A stretch of DNA of 64,000 bases from Blastomyces gilchristii SLH14081 (GCF_000003855.2 NW_003101672.1:395483-459482), one strand, 5' to 3'; counted from the stretch's first letter, positions 1 to 11,342 are shown. Made by a program: numbers and translations. The notes: generated by a model not told the origin, from the sequence alone.

Positions 1-597
1 ATTGTTTATTGAATATGTAATATCTGTGATATTTAAACAAGTGTAATTGTATGAATATCTTATATGTCTGAGATGTCAGAACTCTCAGATCTTTCACTGA
101 CATTCTCTTGTAAAATCTTATTGCAGAGTCAGAGTGACTGATAAGCAAGCTTCTATCTAAGAACTTGATATCTGCTTTAACTGATTATTGCTCTTTTTTA
201 CATATTATTATATATTCAGATATCTTCTTGATAAATAATCATTTCTAATAAGAAGATAATATATGAATAATTATTTCTAATAAGAAGATGATGAATGTTT
301 TTCAAGTGTAAGAGGTCTACACTGAATAGATCAGTATGATATATAGATCTTATATAATAAAGTGAAAAATGTTAAAGAAGAAAAAGAAAGAGAAAGTGCA
401 AGAATCAGTGATCAGAGTGAATATTTATATGTGTATGCAGTGTGTACACAGTGAAGCTTCAGAGCAGAAGAATAGAAATTCTGTGAGTTTTTTGACTGAG
501 AATCAGTGATCAAGAATGACTGAGAATCGGAGCTTTCAGCGGAATCTATGAAGTGTAAAGAAATAGTCTGTATGATGATCGGGCGCAGCCCGTCACA
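1..597 (-). mobile_element. Ty3/gypsy family A, 5' end (LTR + leader), truncated by window edge
   Basis: Positions 307-597 are a long terminal repeat that, read on the minus strand, begins TGTGACGGGC and ends CTCTTACA. Positions 1-306 are the reverse complement of the leader that follows the 5' LTR of the complete family-A element at 54148. The element therefore points left and runs off the window. The sequence is AT-rich with RIP-like C-to-T changes, and no open frame survives. The GC-rich LTR start (GGGCGCAGCCCG) is still intact. Confidence 0.85.
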
Positions 598-2487
598 AGA
601 TTAGTTTCAATGAGCTGTTTACTATAGTAGTCTGAGCAGGTGAAGAGAGACAGTATAATACATGAGACAGTATAATACATGAGACAGAATTATAAAAGAT
701 GAAATCTGTTAAATCTAGTCACTGAATGCTGTACTATATAGAGATTATGTAAGAGTAGTGACTAGTAAATAAAGGAAAAAGTGTAAGAAAAGAAAAGAAA
801 TAATGAATTGATTATTAACTATAAGAGTTAGCTGTAAAAGACAAAATATTATTATACATTTTCATATATGACATGTTTAATCTATTTTCAACATTACATT
901 ACCTGAAAACAAAAACATCAAAAACAAAGAAAATCTTAAAACTTGAGATTTACAAGAGATTTGAGAGCTGTATGCTGCTCTTACAATAACACTGTGCATG
1001 TCTCTGATTTCTCTATCACTCTGTATACAACATTAACATTATTTGTCACAAGATTGGCTGAAATGCCAATATAGAAATGTGTACACATGTGTGTAGAAAA
1101 ATTGAAGAAGAGCGCGGGACCCGCAGGATCAGAAGCCAGGGCAGAGAGGACAGAGGCAGAAGAAACAGAAGAAGGCGCAGAATCAGATAAATGATGATGA
1201 GAGTCATCTGAGACTGAACACTTATAACCTGATGTGCACACAATCTTTCTCATAGAGAAGGAAGAGAAAGCACTGAAAGAGGCTTGAGAGAAAGTAGTCT
1301 CAGTAGTGTTATCATCTTCAATTACAATGACCTCTGATGCTGAAGCAACTAAGAACTATTGTTAGTATATGAAACTGCAAAAACAGGGATAACAATTACT
1401 GAATAAACACTCACTGGTCTTAGAATTGTATGTGTAATTACAACATGCATGAGGCTTCTCAGGAAGAGAGAGAGAGACACAGGGAAATGCAGGGAGAAGA
1501 ATGCAACATATGAACAGCTCATTTTCATAATAACATTTCAGACAAGATATACAAGTCTCACATCTGCAGATGTAAAAGAGTATAATATCTGCATTTCTAT
1601 TTCTGAAAATATGAATATCCTTTATCTGCATCACAAAGTCAGATAACAGATATTAAAGAATAGACTGATATAAATCTATTATTCTGAAGAAATTTATCAG
1701 AGCAGATGTTCTCATAATATTAAACTTTACAGTTATAAAAAGTTTCTTAATATCTGTGAATATCATGACTTTGTGAATAATAAAACTCATAACAATTTCT
1801 TCTAAGAACAGGAAAATCAGCATCAGAAAGAGAAGATAAAAAAAAAAAAAAAAAAAAAAAAGACTTATAATCTTGATACTGTTAAGAAGAGAGGTGATTC
1901 TCTGATATGAATAAATAATTACTTTATCATAAATACTTAAAATGAATATAATAATCAGTGTTCATAACTGAGCTTCAAATGATTATATTATACACAGTCT
2001 TTATGTAATAAATTATTCTAGAGGTTAGTAAGAAGGGCAGAAGTGTACATACTGAGAAACATGATTCACTAAGTCTATACAACATCTTCTTGAAACAGGA
2101 AGAGCTGATACTAAAGGCAGTAGCAGAAGTAGAGATTGCAGGAACAGAGATAGCAGAAGAAGGAGAATCAGACACAGAGACAAGTGTAGAAGATTGAGAG
2201 AGAGTAACAGAGAAAGAAACAGAGAAGAGAGTAACAGAGAAAGAAGCAGCAGAAGAGACAGAGAGAGATATGAAAGACTTAATTATATATAACACAGATA
2301 ATTTCTTCATTATTATATTTCTCAAGTTCTCAACTGATAATTCAACATTGAGATTATAATCATCAGCAGACACAGATCTGTCAATATATAAAGAGTCTAC
2401 ACAAATCAAAACAAATATATCAGCATCTGCATTCATGTAAAACATGATTAGAAAACATGATCAAGAAATATGATCAGATATCTGCTA
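598..2487. other. AT-rich degenerate DNA without a recognisable gene
   Basis: This stretch is AT-rich with long purine-rich runs and an A-tract of about 23 at 1839-1861. Short open frames occur on both strands but have low-complexity Ser/Val or Ile/Leu translations and no domain I recognise. It is probably decayed transposon sequence, but I could not match it to the other elements in the window. Confidence 0.5.
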
Positions 2488-2497
2488 AGAAAAGAAG

Positions 2498-2765
2498 ATT
2501 ATTATTATTATTATTCTTCAATTATAGATGTATATAGTCAGAGACTATGACATCTATCTGAGAACTTTTAGTTCTCAGGGTTTTTCCTATATCTGTCAAG
2601 TTAACTATTATACATTCATCAATTTCAGATATGTAAAATCAGAAAATTTCAGCTCAGAATATAATAACTGTTTACAAATTGCAGTATTTTAACATCTTCT
2701 AATACTTTGAAATCATTTGACAATATCATGATAAAAGAAAAGAGAACACAGTCTTAAAGATAGAC
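2498..2765 (-). mobile_element. 5'-truncated LINE fragment (3' UTR only)
   Basis: The reverse complement of this stretch matches the last ~270 bp of the LINE at 25619-27049, including the palindromic AACTAAAAGTTCTC segment and the terminal (TAA)n tail, seen here as ATTATTATT at its left end. It is bounded by a 10 bp direct repeat, AGAAAAGAAG, at 2488-2497 and 2766-2775. The repeat and the severe 5' truncation are what target-primed reverse transcription produces. Confidence 0.75.
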
Positions 2766-2775
2766 AGAAAAGAAG

Positions 2776-3345
2776 GTTGAGAGTGTATAAGAAGATGAAG
2801 AAGATATGTCATTCATAATAGTACATTCTGACAATTATTAAAAGATAAATAAGTCCTGGTCATGTTTTACAACATATTATACTTACTGCTAACAAACTGT
2901 CTGATATGAGTACTATAATAATACTTGTTATAAGAATGAGAAATCATTATCAGAAACATGTACAATGTAATAGATAAACAGATAGAAGATATTGAACAGA
3001 AGAAGAGACAGAAATCTTGAAGAAGATAATAATATTCAATAATAATAATGATAAAGAAGATGATTGAAGAATGAGAAAAGTTAGTGAATAAGTGATATAA
3101 TATAGTGAAAGTTTCTTTGTGAGAATGTACACAGAACACTAGCTGAATCAGAGATAGGTCACATAATTGCAAACACTAGTGATATGCTAATCTGCATGAA
3201 GCTAGAATGTATATCATAATCACATGAGCATGACTGAATCTGATGAGAGAGAATGTGGCTCAGAAGAACATACAACTGTTGAATAATAACACAGCCGCTT
3301 CCGAACTTGCTTACAAATGTCAAGAGGTCATAGCGGCCACCAATT
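2776..3345. other. AT-rich spacer, no gene; last ~70 bp may be a split LTR-like remnant
   Basis: No coding frame of quality is visible. From about 3277 the base composition rises and the sequence runs up to the copia TSD. It would be contiguous with 11049-11198 if the copia element were removed. The far end of that right-hand piece matches the terminal ~30 bp of the family-A gypsy LTR, so the two halves may be one old LTR split by the copia insertion. The left boundary is a guess. Confidence 0.35.
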
Positions 3346-3410
3346 AATTTTCTTAAAGAATAATGTTATTGTGTTGTAATCTAACTACGCGAGTTACACT
3401 AAATAGATTG

Positions 3411-3520
3411 TGTGAGAGAGGTTGAACGTGGTTAGTTGTTGTTATCTAACTAGTAGCTAGTGGAAGCTAAATATATGTGTGTGGGTCACGTGGGTTAGGG
3501 CTTGTGTAGTAGCTCCAACA
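3411..3520 (-). repeat. 3' LTR of gag-only element
   Basis: A 110 bp direct repeat of 5291-5400 with TGT...ACA ends. The adjacent C7 run at 3521-3527 (G7 on the minus strand) is the polypurine tract, which marks this as the 3' LTR in minus orientation. Confidence 0.9.
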
Positions 3521-3765
3521 CCCCCCCATGCTACGCAGGCCAGTTAATCCACGCAGTCAAAAGCGCCCAAATCATTCAAATCTGCAATAAAAATTAATTA
3601 CAAAAAGTAGAGTCTAGTTTCCTCATAAGGACTAGCTCCATACATGAAAAACATAAAAAACATGCAAGAAGAACGCTCAAATCCATTCTTTCAGTATTGG
3701 TATTACCCCCAGTTGTTCTAACACCGCGGGATCTCATTCTTATTATTTTTGTGGTTTTCATCGTC

Positions 3766-3976
3766 ATAGGCATAGGCATAGGTCATCGGCATAGGTCATC
3801 GGCATAGGTCATCGGCATAGGTCATCATATGGGCAATCGGTGGCCCGGCATCATATAGGCACTGGGGCCTGGCATCGTAGGCACTGTGGCCTGGCATCAT
3901 ATAGGCACTGGGGCCTGGCATCGTAGGCACTGGGGCCTGGCATCATATAGGCACTGGGGCCTGGCATCGTTACCGG
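3766..3976. repeat. Minisatellite inside the gag-only element
   Basis: Two tandem arrays lie downstream of gag. One has a 13 bp unit related to CATAGGTCATCGG, repeated about four times (about 3769-3823). The other alternates units of the type CATAGGCACTGGGGCCTGG and CATCGTAGGCACTGGGGCC (about 3850-3970). They occupy the position where pol would be in an autonomous element. Confidence 0.8.
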
Positions 3977-4023
3977 TATTTCCATCGTTTTGGCGTCGAT
4001 ATTGGCGGTCATCATGAGCATCA

Positions 4024-5187
4024 TTAGAAGACTTGCTCAGTATTGTAGCATACAGGTGTAGTGGCATCATCATCATTGACCTTCTTTCTATTCTTCCAAT
4101 CTGCAGGTCGTTTCTCTGGGTGTTCAAACCAGCAGCTTGGTTCATCATGGCCTTCCATCTTGCAGGCAGTGCATTTCTTCTTGGTGTTCTTATTATCCTT
4201 CACATCCTTGGTGGCATCTTTGTTATTCTTTGTGTCATTTCTGGCATTTTTATCATCCAACGGCAGGCGGAGTAGTATATCCCTGCAGAGATCAAGGAAA
4301 TCATCTTCTAGTGATGTGACATTATCATCCTTTGCTGCATAGTCCATGCGATCTCTGATAAAGGTTGACCACTTCTTGGTGAGGCCGTTGAGGAGCTTGT
4401 CGAAGAATATGAAGTTGGGGATATTAGCATATCCAAGGCAGATATACTCAACGCGGATTGCAAGCAGGCGTTCTATGAACAAGCAGTTGGAGCCATCATA
4501 GGTGGCAGTTGCACTGATATCATTGAATTCCTTGGACAGGCGGGCTCTGCGGATTTCCACCTGTTCTGAAAAGGATGCTGCTATGGCGTTCCATAGAGCA
4601 GCAGAACTTAGGAAATCTTGAGGTATAGTAAAAAGAGATTTGGCTTCAATAGAAACAGAAGACCATACAAAATTGTATAGCCAGGAGTTGCGTTCCTCCC
4701 AGAATCATTTCATATTCTTAGAGGCATTCTCCAAGGGCTTGCTAGTGAGGATATCTTCTGTATGAGATTGCTTGACAACAAGCAGGATCTCTTCCTTCCA
4801 AATGGGGTAATCAGATGTTGATTTGAGAAGACCTGGTTTTTGAAGGTATTTGACGCGTTCACGGAATTCTTGGAGGACTCTGCTCAGTGCAGGGGTATCC
4901 CCTTGATTCTGAAGGTAAGCAGCAAGATCAGAGCTTAGATCATTGTCATCATTGACAGTAGCTGTAGCAGTAGGATTGCTAGAAGCTCTCATCTGGCGTA
5001 GTTCTTCATCCATCTGGGCAATATGTCGCCTCAAGGCAGCAGCTTCATCAGCCATATTGTCGTTATCTTGATTATTGTTATTGTGTGGTGGTTTTCTCGC
5101 GGTTATTGGGGTTGGAAAGGATCCAGGTGCAGTAGTTTGATTCTCTGGAGTCTCTTCGCGGTTGATCGATCTTGTATTGACAGGCAT
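4024..5187 (-). pseudogene. Copia-type Gag with CCHC zinc knuckle, one in-frame stop
   Basis: The frame starts at ATG 5187 and runs 387 codons to 4024, broken only by one TGA at 4705-4707 that looks like a TGG Trp codon changed by a single G-to-A transition (context NMK-stop-FWEER). The N-terminus is polar with an Asn run. A heptad-like segment (MADEAAALRRHIAQMDEELR) suggests a short coiled coil. The central part contains the copia-gag signature SDYPIWKEEI. Near the C-terminus CTACKMEGHDEPSC fits the C-x2-C-x4-H-x4-C knuckle, followed by a basic tail. Gag would form the particle and bind RNA. No protease, integrase or RT follows. Apart from the stop the gene looks intact. Confidence 0.8.
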
Positions 5188-5290
5188 TTGGTATGGGGTA
5201 TTTGAATGAAAAAAGCAGCTATTTGAAAAGCTTATTGTATGATTATTGCATGGTTATAACACTTCGTAGAAGTGCAAGGGCTTCATAACC

Positions 5291-5400
5291 TGTGAGAGAG
5301 GTTGAACGTGATTAGTTGTTGTTATCTAACTAGTAGCTAGTGGAAGCTAAATATATGTGTGTGGGTCACGTGGGTTAGGGCTTGTGTAGTAGCTCCAACA
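5291..5400 (-). repeat. 5' LTR of gag-only element
   Basis: A 110 bp LTR, nearly identical to 3411-3520. The sequence next to it inward on the minus strand, GGTTATGAAGCCC (about 5278-5290), is the putative primer-binding site. It resembles the complement of a Met-tRNA anticodon arm (CAT anticodon), a mode of priming known for Drosophila copia; the tRNA identity is inference. Confidence 0.85.
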
Positions 5401-5639
5401 GATTGAGGTGGCATGTGACTAGAGTAGATGTAGTAATCATCAACACTCTCTCTTACTACATCATGATCTATAATAAGCCGCCACCCGGGGCCTTCTCTAT
5501 TCTCAAATCTTTCAAAAATGCAATAATAATTAATTATATCAATCAAATTCTGATTTTCTCATTAGAAAAGACATCTGTACAGCAATAACTGTAAAAATCA
5601 AGAAATACATGCAAAATTCATTGATCTGCTGTATCATTA

Positions 5640-7350
5640 TTATTATTCAATCATTTCTTCTTCTCAATTTTCTGAATGTCAATTCTTTTGATAAAATCTT
5701 CAAATGCAGGCTTCATCAGTGACTTGATAAGACTGTCAGCTATATTCACTGTAGAATTAATATGTTTCATCATGATTTCTTCTTTTTCAATCAAATCACA
5801 GAGAATATGATATCTGATCTCAATGTAATATAATCTTTGTATTAAGAATTTCTTCTTTACTAGATCAATTGCTCTCTTATTATCAACTTATAGATATGAG
5901 TATATTTTCACTTTTTTATCATTCATCAATTCAGTATTATATAACATATTATTCAATCAGATTATCTCACAAGCTATCTCACTAGCTGTAATATACTCAG
6001 CTTCTGTAATTGATTTGATAATAGATGTCTGTCTCTGTGACTGTTATGAGACTGATAACTCATTAATTAATATAATATAGCTAATAGTCAATTTGTATTG
6101 AGAATCTGCCCCTGCTTAGTCTGAATTGCAGTATATTACAGAACTCAGATTCTTATCACTGATCTTCTTTCTGTATAATATGTTATAGTTTTTCATCTTC
6201 TTGACATAACATAGAACATGCTTCAACACTGTCTAATATGCTTTGTATAAATGTGAGTTAAAATGTAAGAGATAGTTAACTGTGAACATCAGGTCTGATC
6301 AGCTGCTTGAGATCAAATACTGCAATAATTTCAATTCTTGATAATATCTCATAGCTGTAAAGTTATCATTCAATTCATCATTCTCATCAGATGAAAATTT
6401 CAGTTATATACCTGTCATCATTGAGATCTCTGCAGGATTCATCTTATTCATACTGAAATCTTCAAGAATCTTCTCAATATAACAGCTTTGTGTAACTGCT
6501 AGATTGTCATTTCTCTGACATTTAATCTTTATTTCAAGATATAACTTAATCTCTTTAATATTCTTTATCTCAAATCTCTTTGCAATCTCTCTTAATACTC
6601 AGTTTAATTGCTATTCTTGAGATCTCATCACCTGACAATTATTGACATGCAATGTCAGATAGATCTTATGAACAGAGTGATATAGAAATTCATTATTATA
6701 AGATAATATCTTGAATTTCAATATAGTCAGATACTCTGTTGTAAGAAAATATCATATTCTTACAGCTTGTTTCATTCTATATAGACTCTGATAAAGTAGT
6801 CTTATCAAGCTCTCTCTGTTATATTTAACATCTGTGAGCAGTTGTATATAGATTATCTCATTCTGAGATAATATATCATTTAAAAACAGAGATATATAGT
6901 CAATTGATTTAATCTTTCATTCTTTAGCAGTTGATATAGTGAATAGACTATATAATATAGACCCTGATATCACTGCAGTATACAATCTTATATAATGAAT
7001 ACTCTGCTGTTGTAAGAACCTTCTAATCACTTAGCAAGCTCTAAAGTAAATAATTTCTCTCTTATTATTGAATTTCTAATCATATACTCATTTATCTGTA
7101 AGAATATTCATTTCTGAGATCTTCTTAATAACAATGTATATCTTCTTCTATTTAAATATCTTAATCTTCTTTTTCATTGTCTTATGTTAATAGTCTCAGT
7201 CTGAGCTTCTCTTGACTTCTATCAGTGTAGTTGATCAGTCTGTCAGAATACTTAGAATAGAATCATTCTTATTAACAGAGTCTTTAGACTCTTCATTCAT
7301 GACAAGCTATATCTCATCATCTAGAAGATAGATTGAATTAATTACATTCT
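5640..7350 (-). pseudogene. Copia reverse transcriptase / RNase H remnant
   Basis: Minus-strand translation, ignoring stops, gives a copia RNase H region. A stretch resembling YCNSD-x-AGADSQYKLT (expected YSDADWAGD...) is followed by SITEAEYITASEIACE. The C-terminal block IEIRYHILCDLIEKEEI with ADSLIKSLMKPAF matches the copia form (HIDIRYHFIRE... ADxLTKPL). Stops sit where Trp or Gln is expected. The upstream reverse transcriptase is too degraded for its catalytic motif to be read with confidence. Confidence 0.7.
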
Positions 7351-8674
7351 CTAAGTTCTCATTGACAATCATCTTTAAAATATCTGATTTATTCTTTGCA
7401 AGTCTTCTCAGAAGACAGTATTATCATTTCTCTCTAGTATTCAGAATGTTCAATTTATTAGATAATTCATTGAATTCTCTCATTGTATTTACAGATGTAT
7501 TTACACTCATATCAGAAGCTTCATTAAATATGACATCTCATATAATCTCAAGACAGTGTGCAACAGAATCTCACACATAATATTAATATAATTCTTGATA
7601 TTCAATTAACTGTCATTTCTTGCTATCAGTTCTATTCTCAAGCTTATTCAACACTTTTAAATTCTTCTTATAGATCTTGCACCCTCATCTCTGTATTCAA
7701 TGAACAGAAGATTACACCTCAGTTCAAGCTTTAAAAGATGTAAGTGATATTTCTTCCTTGCATTCAAATATCTTTATTGATATTGAGAATGTGTTGATCA
7801 TCATGACTGTAGCTTGCATTGTCTCATCTCAGAGCTCTTTCATCAGCTCACTATTAAATAGCAAGCTTCTTATCTTCTCTACAACTATTTGATTCACGCC
7901 TTCTGCTGAGTCATTCAATTGTGATATATTAGATATAGTCATTTCATACACTATTTCTTTACTCTGACAGTAGGTCTTAAGTTCTTGACTTTTAAACTTC
8001 TCTTCATTATCTCAGTGTAGAGTTTCAATTTGATGTTGAGTAGTGATCTCAATTTCATTAATAAAGGTTATCAAATGTGCAGTGACCTCATTCTTTGATA
8101 TTATAAGAATAATTCATCTGTAGTGTATAGCATTATCTGTAATACTCATTCAATAATTAACTCCTCTCTGAGTAGAGAGATTGACTTCATTATATAGTGT
8201 GCAGCTACTATCTACAAGGTTCATGAAGAATCTCATCACAGATTTGATAGTTCTCATCATTGATATGAATGTTGAACATGTTATTTTTGTCTGTACACAG
8301 GTCTTACAGAATGACAAAGCTCTGTCACTCTTTATTCTCATTTCTAGTCATGAATCTGCTGTCATTTTTATGATATTCACAGGATTCAGATGTTCTAGCT
8401 TTTGATGTCATTGCATCATTGTAAGTTCTATAATCTTTGTATTATTTCTATTAGATAGTGTCAATATTGTGTCATCTTTCATCTGTAATGTGTTTACAGG
8501 TTTAAAATCATCATTGAGCATAGTAAACTGAATCAAGTCTCTGTATATAATCAGCCTTTTCATCTCATAGATATCATTCTCATTTAATCTTACTGTAAAT
8601 GAGAATATGCAGTTGAGAGACATAATCAATATAGCATGATTATTCTCATATATTAACTGCTTATAGGTATAACT

Positions 8675-9304
8675 CTAATGTACAAGCTTACTCATACTCA
8701 TGAGATTCACTTCTAACTTCAGAACATAGCAGACATCATTTAATAGCATATCTGCTTCTTTCACTGAAATCTTTGTATCTTCTATAGCTGTAGTGAGAAC
8801 TACTGTTCTGTCTGCTATTTTCAACATCACTTTCACCTTCTGAGATTTTGTCATGACAAGATCCCTGTGGAATGTAGTGTGAGTGCTCAATTCAGAGACT
8901 AGAATTCAGATATCTTTTCCTGTCTGATCACTTGCATAGGTCTTTTCTTTAATGCAAAATACTTACTTCATAACACTGTGAACAGAAGCAGTGTCTGTAT
9001 TCTCTGCATTCTTGTCTTTATTCTTGTTTCTATTAGTGTTGAAATTCAAATTCAAAGAATGTTTCTCAGAGTATTTCTTTCAACAGTCAGTCTGAATATG
9101 ATTAACTTTTTGATAATAGTAGTATGTTCTCATGTCATTATCTCTATATTCAGGTTTGAATTCAGTGTTCTTGTCCTTGTCATTGTCTTTGTCCTTGCCT
9201 TTCTTATCCTTGTCTTGGGCATTATTTGCAGGATTTTTCATGGATTCAGTACTACTATTTTCCACAGTAGAAAGGTATAGAAGTATATCACAGTATAATC
9301 TCAT
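8675..9304 (-). pseudogene. Copia gag zinc knuckle and protease/pre-integrase remnant
   Basis: On the minus strand 9304-9080 ends in a degraded CCHC knuckle (YYYYQKVNHIQTDC; both leading Cys appear as Tyr, a G-to-A result), preceded by a Lys/Asp-rich linker. Positions 8890-8675 read as the copia protease-to-pre-integrase junction: KVMLKIADRTVVLTT... ending LNDVCYVLKLEVNLMSMSKL, which compares to the family form LxDVLYVPGLKxNLLSVSKL. The order confirms minus-strand transcription. It is dead, with interrupted frames. Confidence 0.75.
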
Positions 9305-9601
9305 GAAGTCTTATTCTAAAGATCTTAAATTGTTCTTATCAATCTGGTTCATTCTATTCTTTATGAAGAATGCTCAATCTCTATTGACTTCTGTCAGTAA
9401 TCTATTGAAAAATACAACATCTTCAATCTTATATCTTAGACAGATATAATCAGTTCTGGTGATAATTAATTATTTAATGAAAGCTCTGTCAGATTCTTTG
9501 CTTTTGAAGATTATTTCAATAAGCTTTTTAAATAAACAAGTTCTGTGTATAGCAGATCTCTTGAAAAAGTTATCCTCTATAATAGTTCATAGAGTATAAG
9601 C

Positions 9602-10107
9602 TAGACTAGCCGCCGGGACCATGAATTTCATGTTTGATCTCATTTAGTCTGGTCTCATACATTTCTTAGCGTGAATCCCGCTGGGACTGGCTATCAAAAA
9701 AACATGTAAAGTGACTATATATCAGATCTTAAAATGAAACCATGACTTGAAAAAAATGAGAAAGTGATTTCATTTGGTTTCATTTAGTCCCATTCTTGGC
9801 ATAAAGTTACTATTTTTAAACATTTTAAGATTTTTTTTAGACTATTTTTAATTTTTTAAAAAGTAATGCTTTCTGGTAATGCTCAAATGAGATTTAAAGT
9901 CATTTAAAGGAATAAAAATAATTTAAATTGAGAAGTGGAAATCATGGTCTCATTTGAAAAATGTGACAAGAGTAGACAGTAAGTCTCACTGAAACAGTAT
10001 GAAACTACTATCTAATGTTAAAACTGTGTAATGAGATCAGTCAAATTAGTAATGAAACTATTAAAAAATCTGGTTCTGGTTTCAGACACGGTCACACGGT
10101 CAGTCTA
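9602..10107 (+). mobile_element. hAT-like MITE copy 1
   Basis: 506 bp with ends TAGACTAGCCG and CGGTCAGTCTA, flanked by the 8 bp TSD GTATAAGC at 9594-9601 and 10108-10115. It is nested in the copia element. It is moderately C-to-T mutated compared with the best-preserved copy at 18513. It encodes nothing. Confidence 0.92.
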
Positions 10108-11048
10108 GTATAAGCTGATAATTTGAACTTCTTAAGTATAGTGAAATGAGTCTTGATCTGCAGAACAATTGTAGACCACATGTAATTATATAATCAAAGA
10201 TTATATTCTTTTCAGAAATGTTACATGTTTATAGTAACATTCTCATTAAGATTATTATCTTTAAGAATATTATCAGTTTCAGACTGTTCTACAGTTAAAA
10301 GAATTTTCTCTCTTCACATTGAGTAGTTAATGAATTCAGTGAGAACTATTAATCTTTTAATAAGTCTTACTTAACTTCTGAATTCCTTAAGAACTTTTAT
10401 TATAACAGATATCTTTTCTTTCTATTAAAGATATTCTGTCAGATCTGCTCTCATCTTATCATCTACAGAGTTATCTCTACTGATCTTTATTCACTCAATC
10501 TCATGCTGAAGTCTTGTAATTTCTAGTCTCATGTGAGTCTTCTCACTCACTGAGCTATTGTTATTTCAGTCACTTAAGTTCTCTGTATTGTCTGACATCT
10601 CACTGATATCTTCATCTAAGTCTTTGTATTTATTAAACTCATCAGACTGTTTCTCTGTGATGATTTCATTCAGCTCAAACATCTCTGAGACAGTCACTTT
10701 TCAGTTTATTACAGATATTGATAAGTTCACACTCAATTCTTCTTATACTTCAGATGTTTGTGAATTTCTTCTTCTACATATTAATGCATAATTCTTCATT
10801 AAGTCAGGCTTTTCACCCGATCTCAGGTTTATCATGAGTTCAATTAATCAATAAATCATCTAGACATGCTTGTAATAATGTGTGAAGATATCAATTTAGC
10901 ACATTATTGCAGTTATTCATTGCTTACAAAGAGCTTTATAATCTCTTGAAGAATAATGTTGTTATGTTGTAATCTAACTACGCGAGTTACACTAAATAGG
11001 TTGGGGTGGCACGTGACTAGGGTAGGTGTAGTAATCACCAACAAATTT

Positions 11049-11198
11049 AGTGTACAGTATATAAGAAGCCGGCGTACGCCTGTAATCGTACGCTGGCTCA
11101 AGCAACCTTTGAATGACACTCTAACATTTTTCACTTTTGTATTATAAGATTTATATATATTATATCAATCTATTCAGCGTAGGCCTCTTATAAAGTAA
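11049..11198 (-). repeat. LTR-like remnant related to gypsy family A LTR end
   Basis: The right end (about 11165-11198) matches the terminal part of the family-A LTR (CTATTCAGCGTAGGCCTCTTA). The rest, including a GC-rich hairpin-like block around 11068-11103 with CGTACGC repeats, differs from the other family-A LTRs. It may be a diverged LTR subfamily or a solo LTR whose other half is left of the copia insertion. Confidence 0.45.
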
Positions 11199-11258
11199 TT
11201 TATACACCTCTGTATTTATTAGAAACCTGAGGTGCTTGAGTTCCGGATTTAATGTATT

Positions 11259-11342
11259 CCCTGCGGGTTTCGAACCCACACACCTTGATTTCCCACGCCA
11301 AGGCGCTACCGAGTGGCCGCATTAATCATTCAGCCACTGAGG
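11259..11342 (-). other. tRNA-like sequence with Pol III A/B boxes (pseudo-tRNA or SINE head)
   Basis: On the minus strand a perfect B box with T-arm (GTGGGTTCGAAACCCGC) lies about 55 nt downstream of an A-box-like TGGCTGAATGA. The distance fits a Ser/Leu-class tRNA with a long variable arm. The acceptor-stem halves do not pair and the anticodon arm is irregular (CCTTG...CAAGG around an 11 nt loop), so it is unlikely to be a functional tRNA. It sits at the broken left edge of the outer gypsy-B element. Confidence 0.5.

Larger units (their letters stand above)
3411..5400 (-). mobile_element. Young non-autonomous gag-only LTR element (copia-type gag)
   Basis: Two 110 bp LTRs (3411-3520 and 5291-5400) differ at one visible position (G/A at 3431/5311) and are flanked by the TSD GATTG (3406-3410 and 5401-5405). 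On the minus strand the order is 5' LTR, putative primer-binding site GGTTATGAAGCCC, gag, minisatellite, polypurine run CATGGGGGGG, 3' LTR. There is no room for pol in 1,990 bp. Composition is balanced and stops are nearly absent, unlike everything around it, so it arrived recently. It sits inside the 3' LTR of the decayed copia element. It probably needs pol supplied in trans. Confidence 0.9.
3351..11043 (-). mobile_element. Ty1/copia LTR retrotransposon, RIP-degraded, with two nested insertions
   Basis: Two 100 bp LTRs (left: 3351-3410 plus 5406-5445; right: 10944-11043) start TGTTG on the minus strand and are flanked by the 5 bp TSD AATTT at 3346-3350 and 11044-11048. A purine tract (GTAAGAGAGAG) abuts the 3' LTR. 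The leader next to the 5' LTR reads GATTATAAAGCTC, a C/G-to-T/A version of the primer-binding sequence of the nested gag-only element. Minus-strand coding order is gag zinc knuckle, protease/pre-integrase, then reverse transcriptase-RNase H, which is copia order. With the nested elements removed it is about 5.2 kb, a normal copia size. Many in-frame stops make it dead. Confidence 0.9.

Noticed and set aside
1975..2445. 156-codon minus-strand frame, Ser/Val-rich
   Set aside because: Arises from a purine-rich low-complexity stretch in AT-rich DNA; no start context or domain.
3769..3970. CRISPR-like array
   Set aside because: Contiguous tandem units without spacers in a eukaryotic retroelement; it is a minisatellite.
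9132..9449. 105-codon plus-strand frame rich in Leu/Ser
   Set aside because: Antisense to the Lys/Asp-rich linker of the copia gag zinc-knuckle region.
11259..11342. Functional tRNA-Ser gene
   Set aside because: Acceptor stem halves do not pair and the anticodon arm has an oversized loop.
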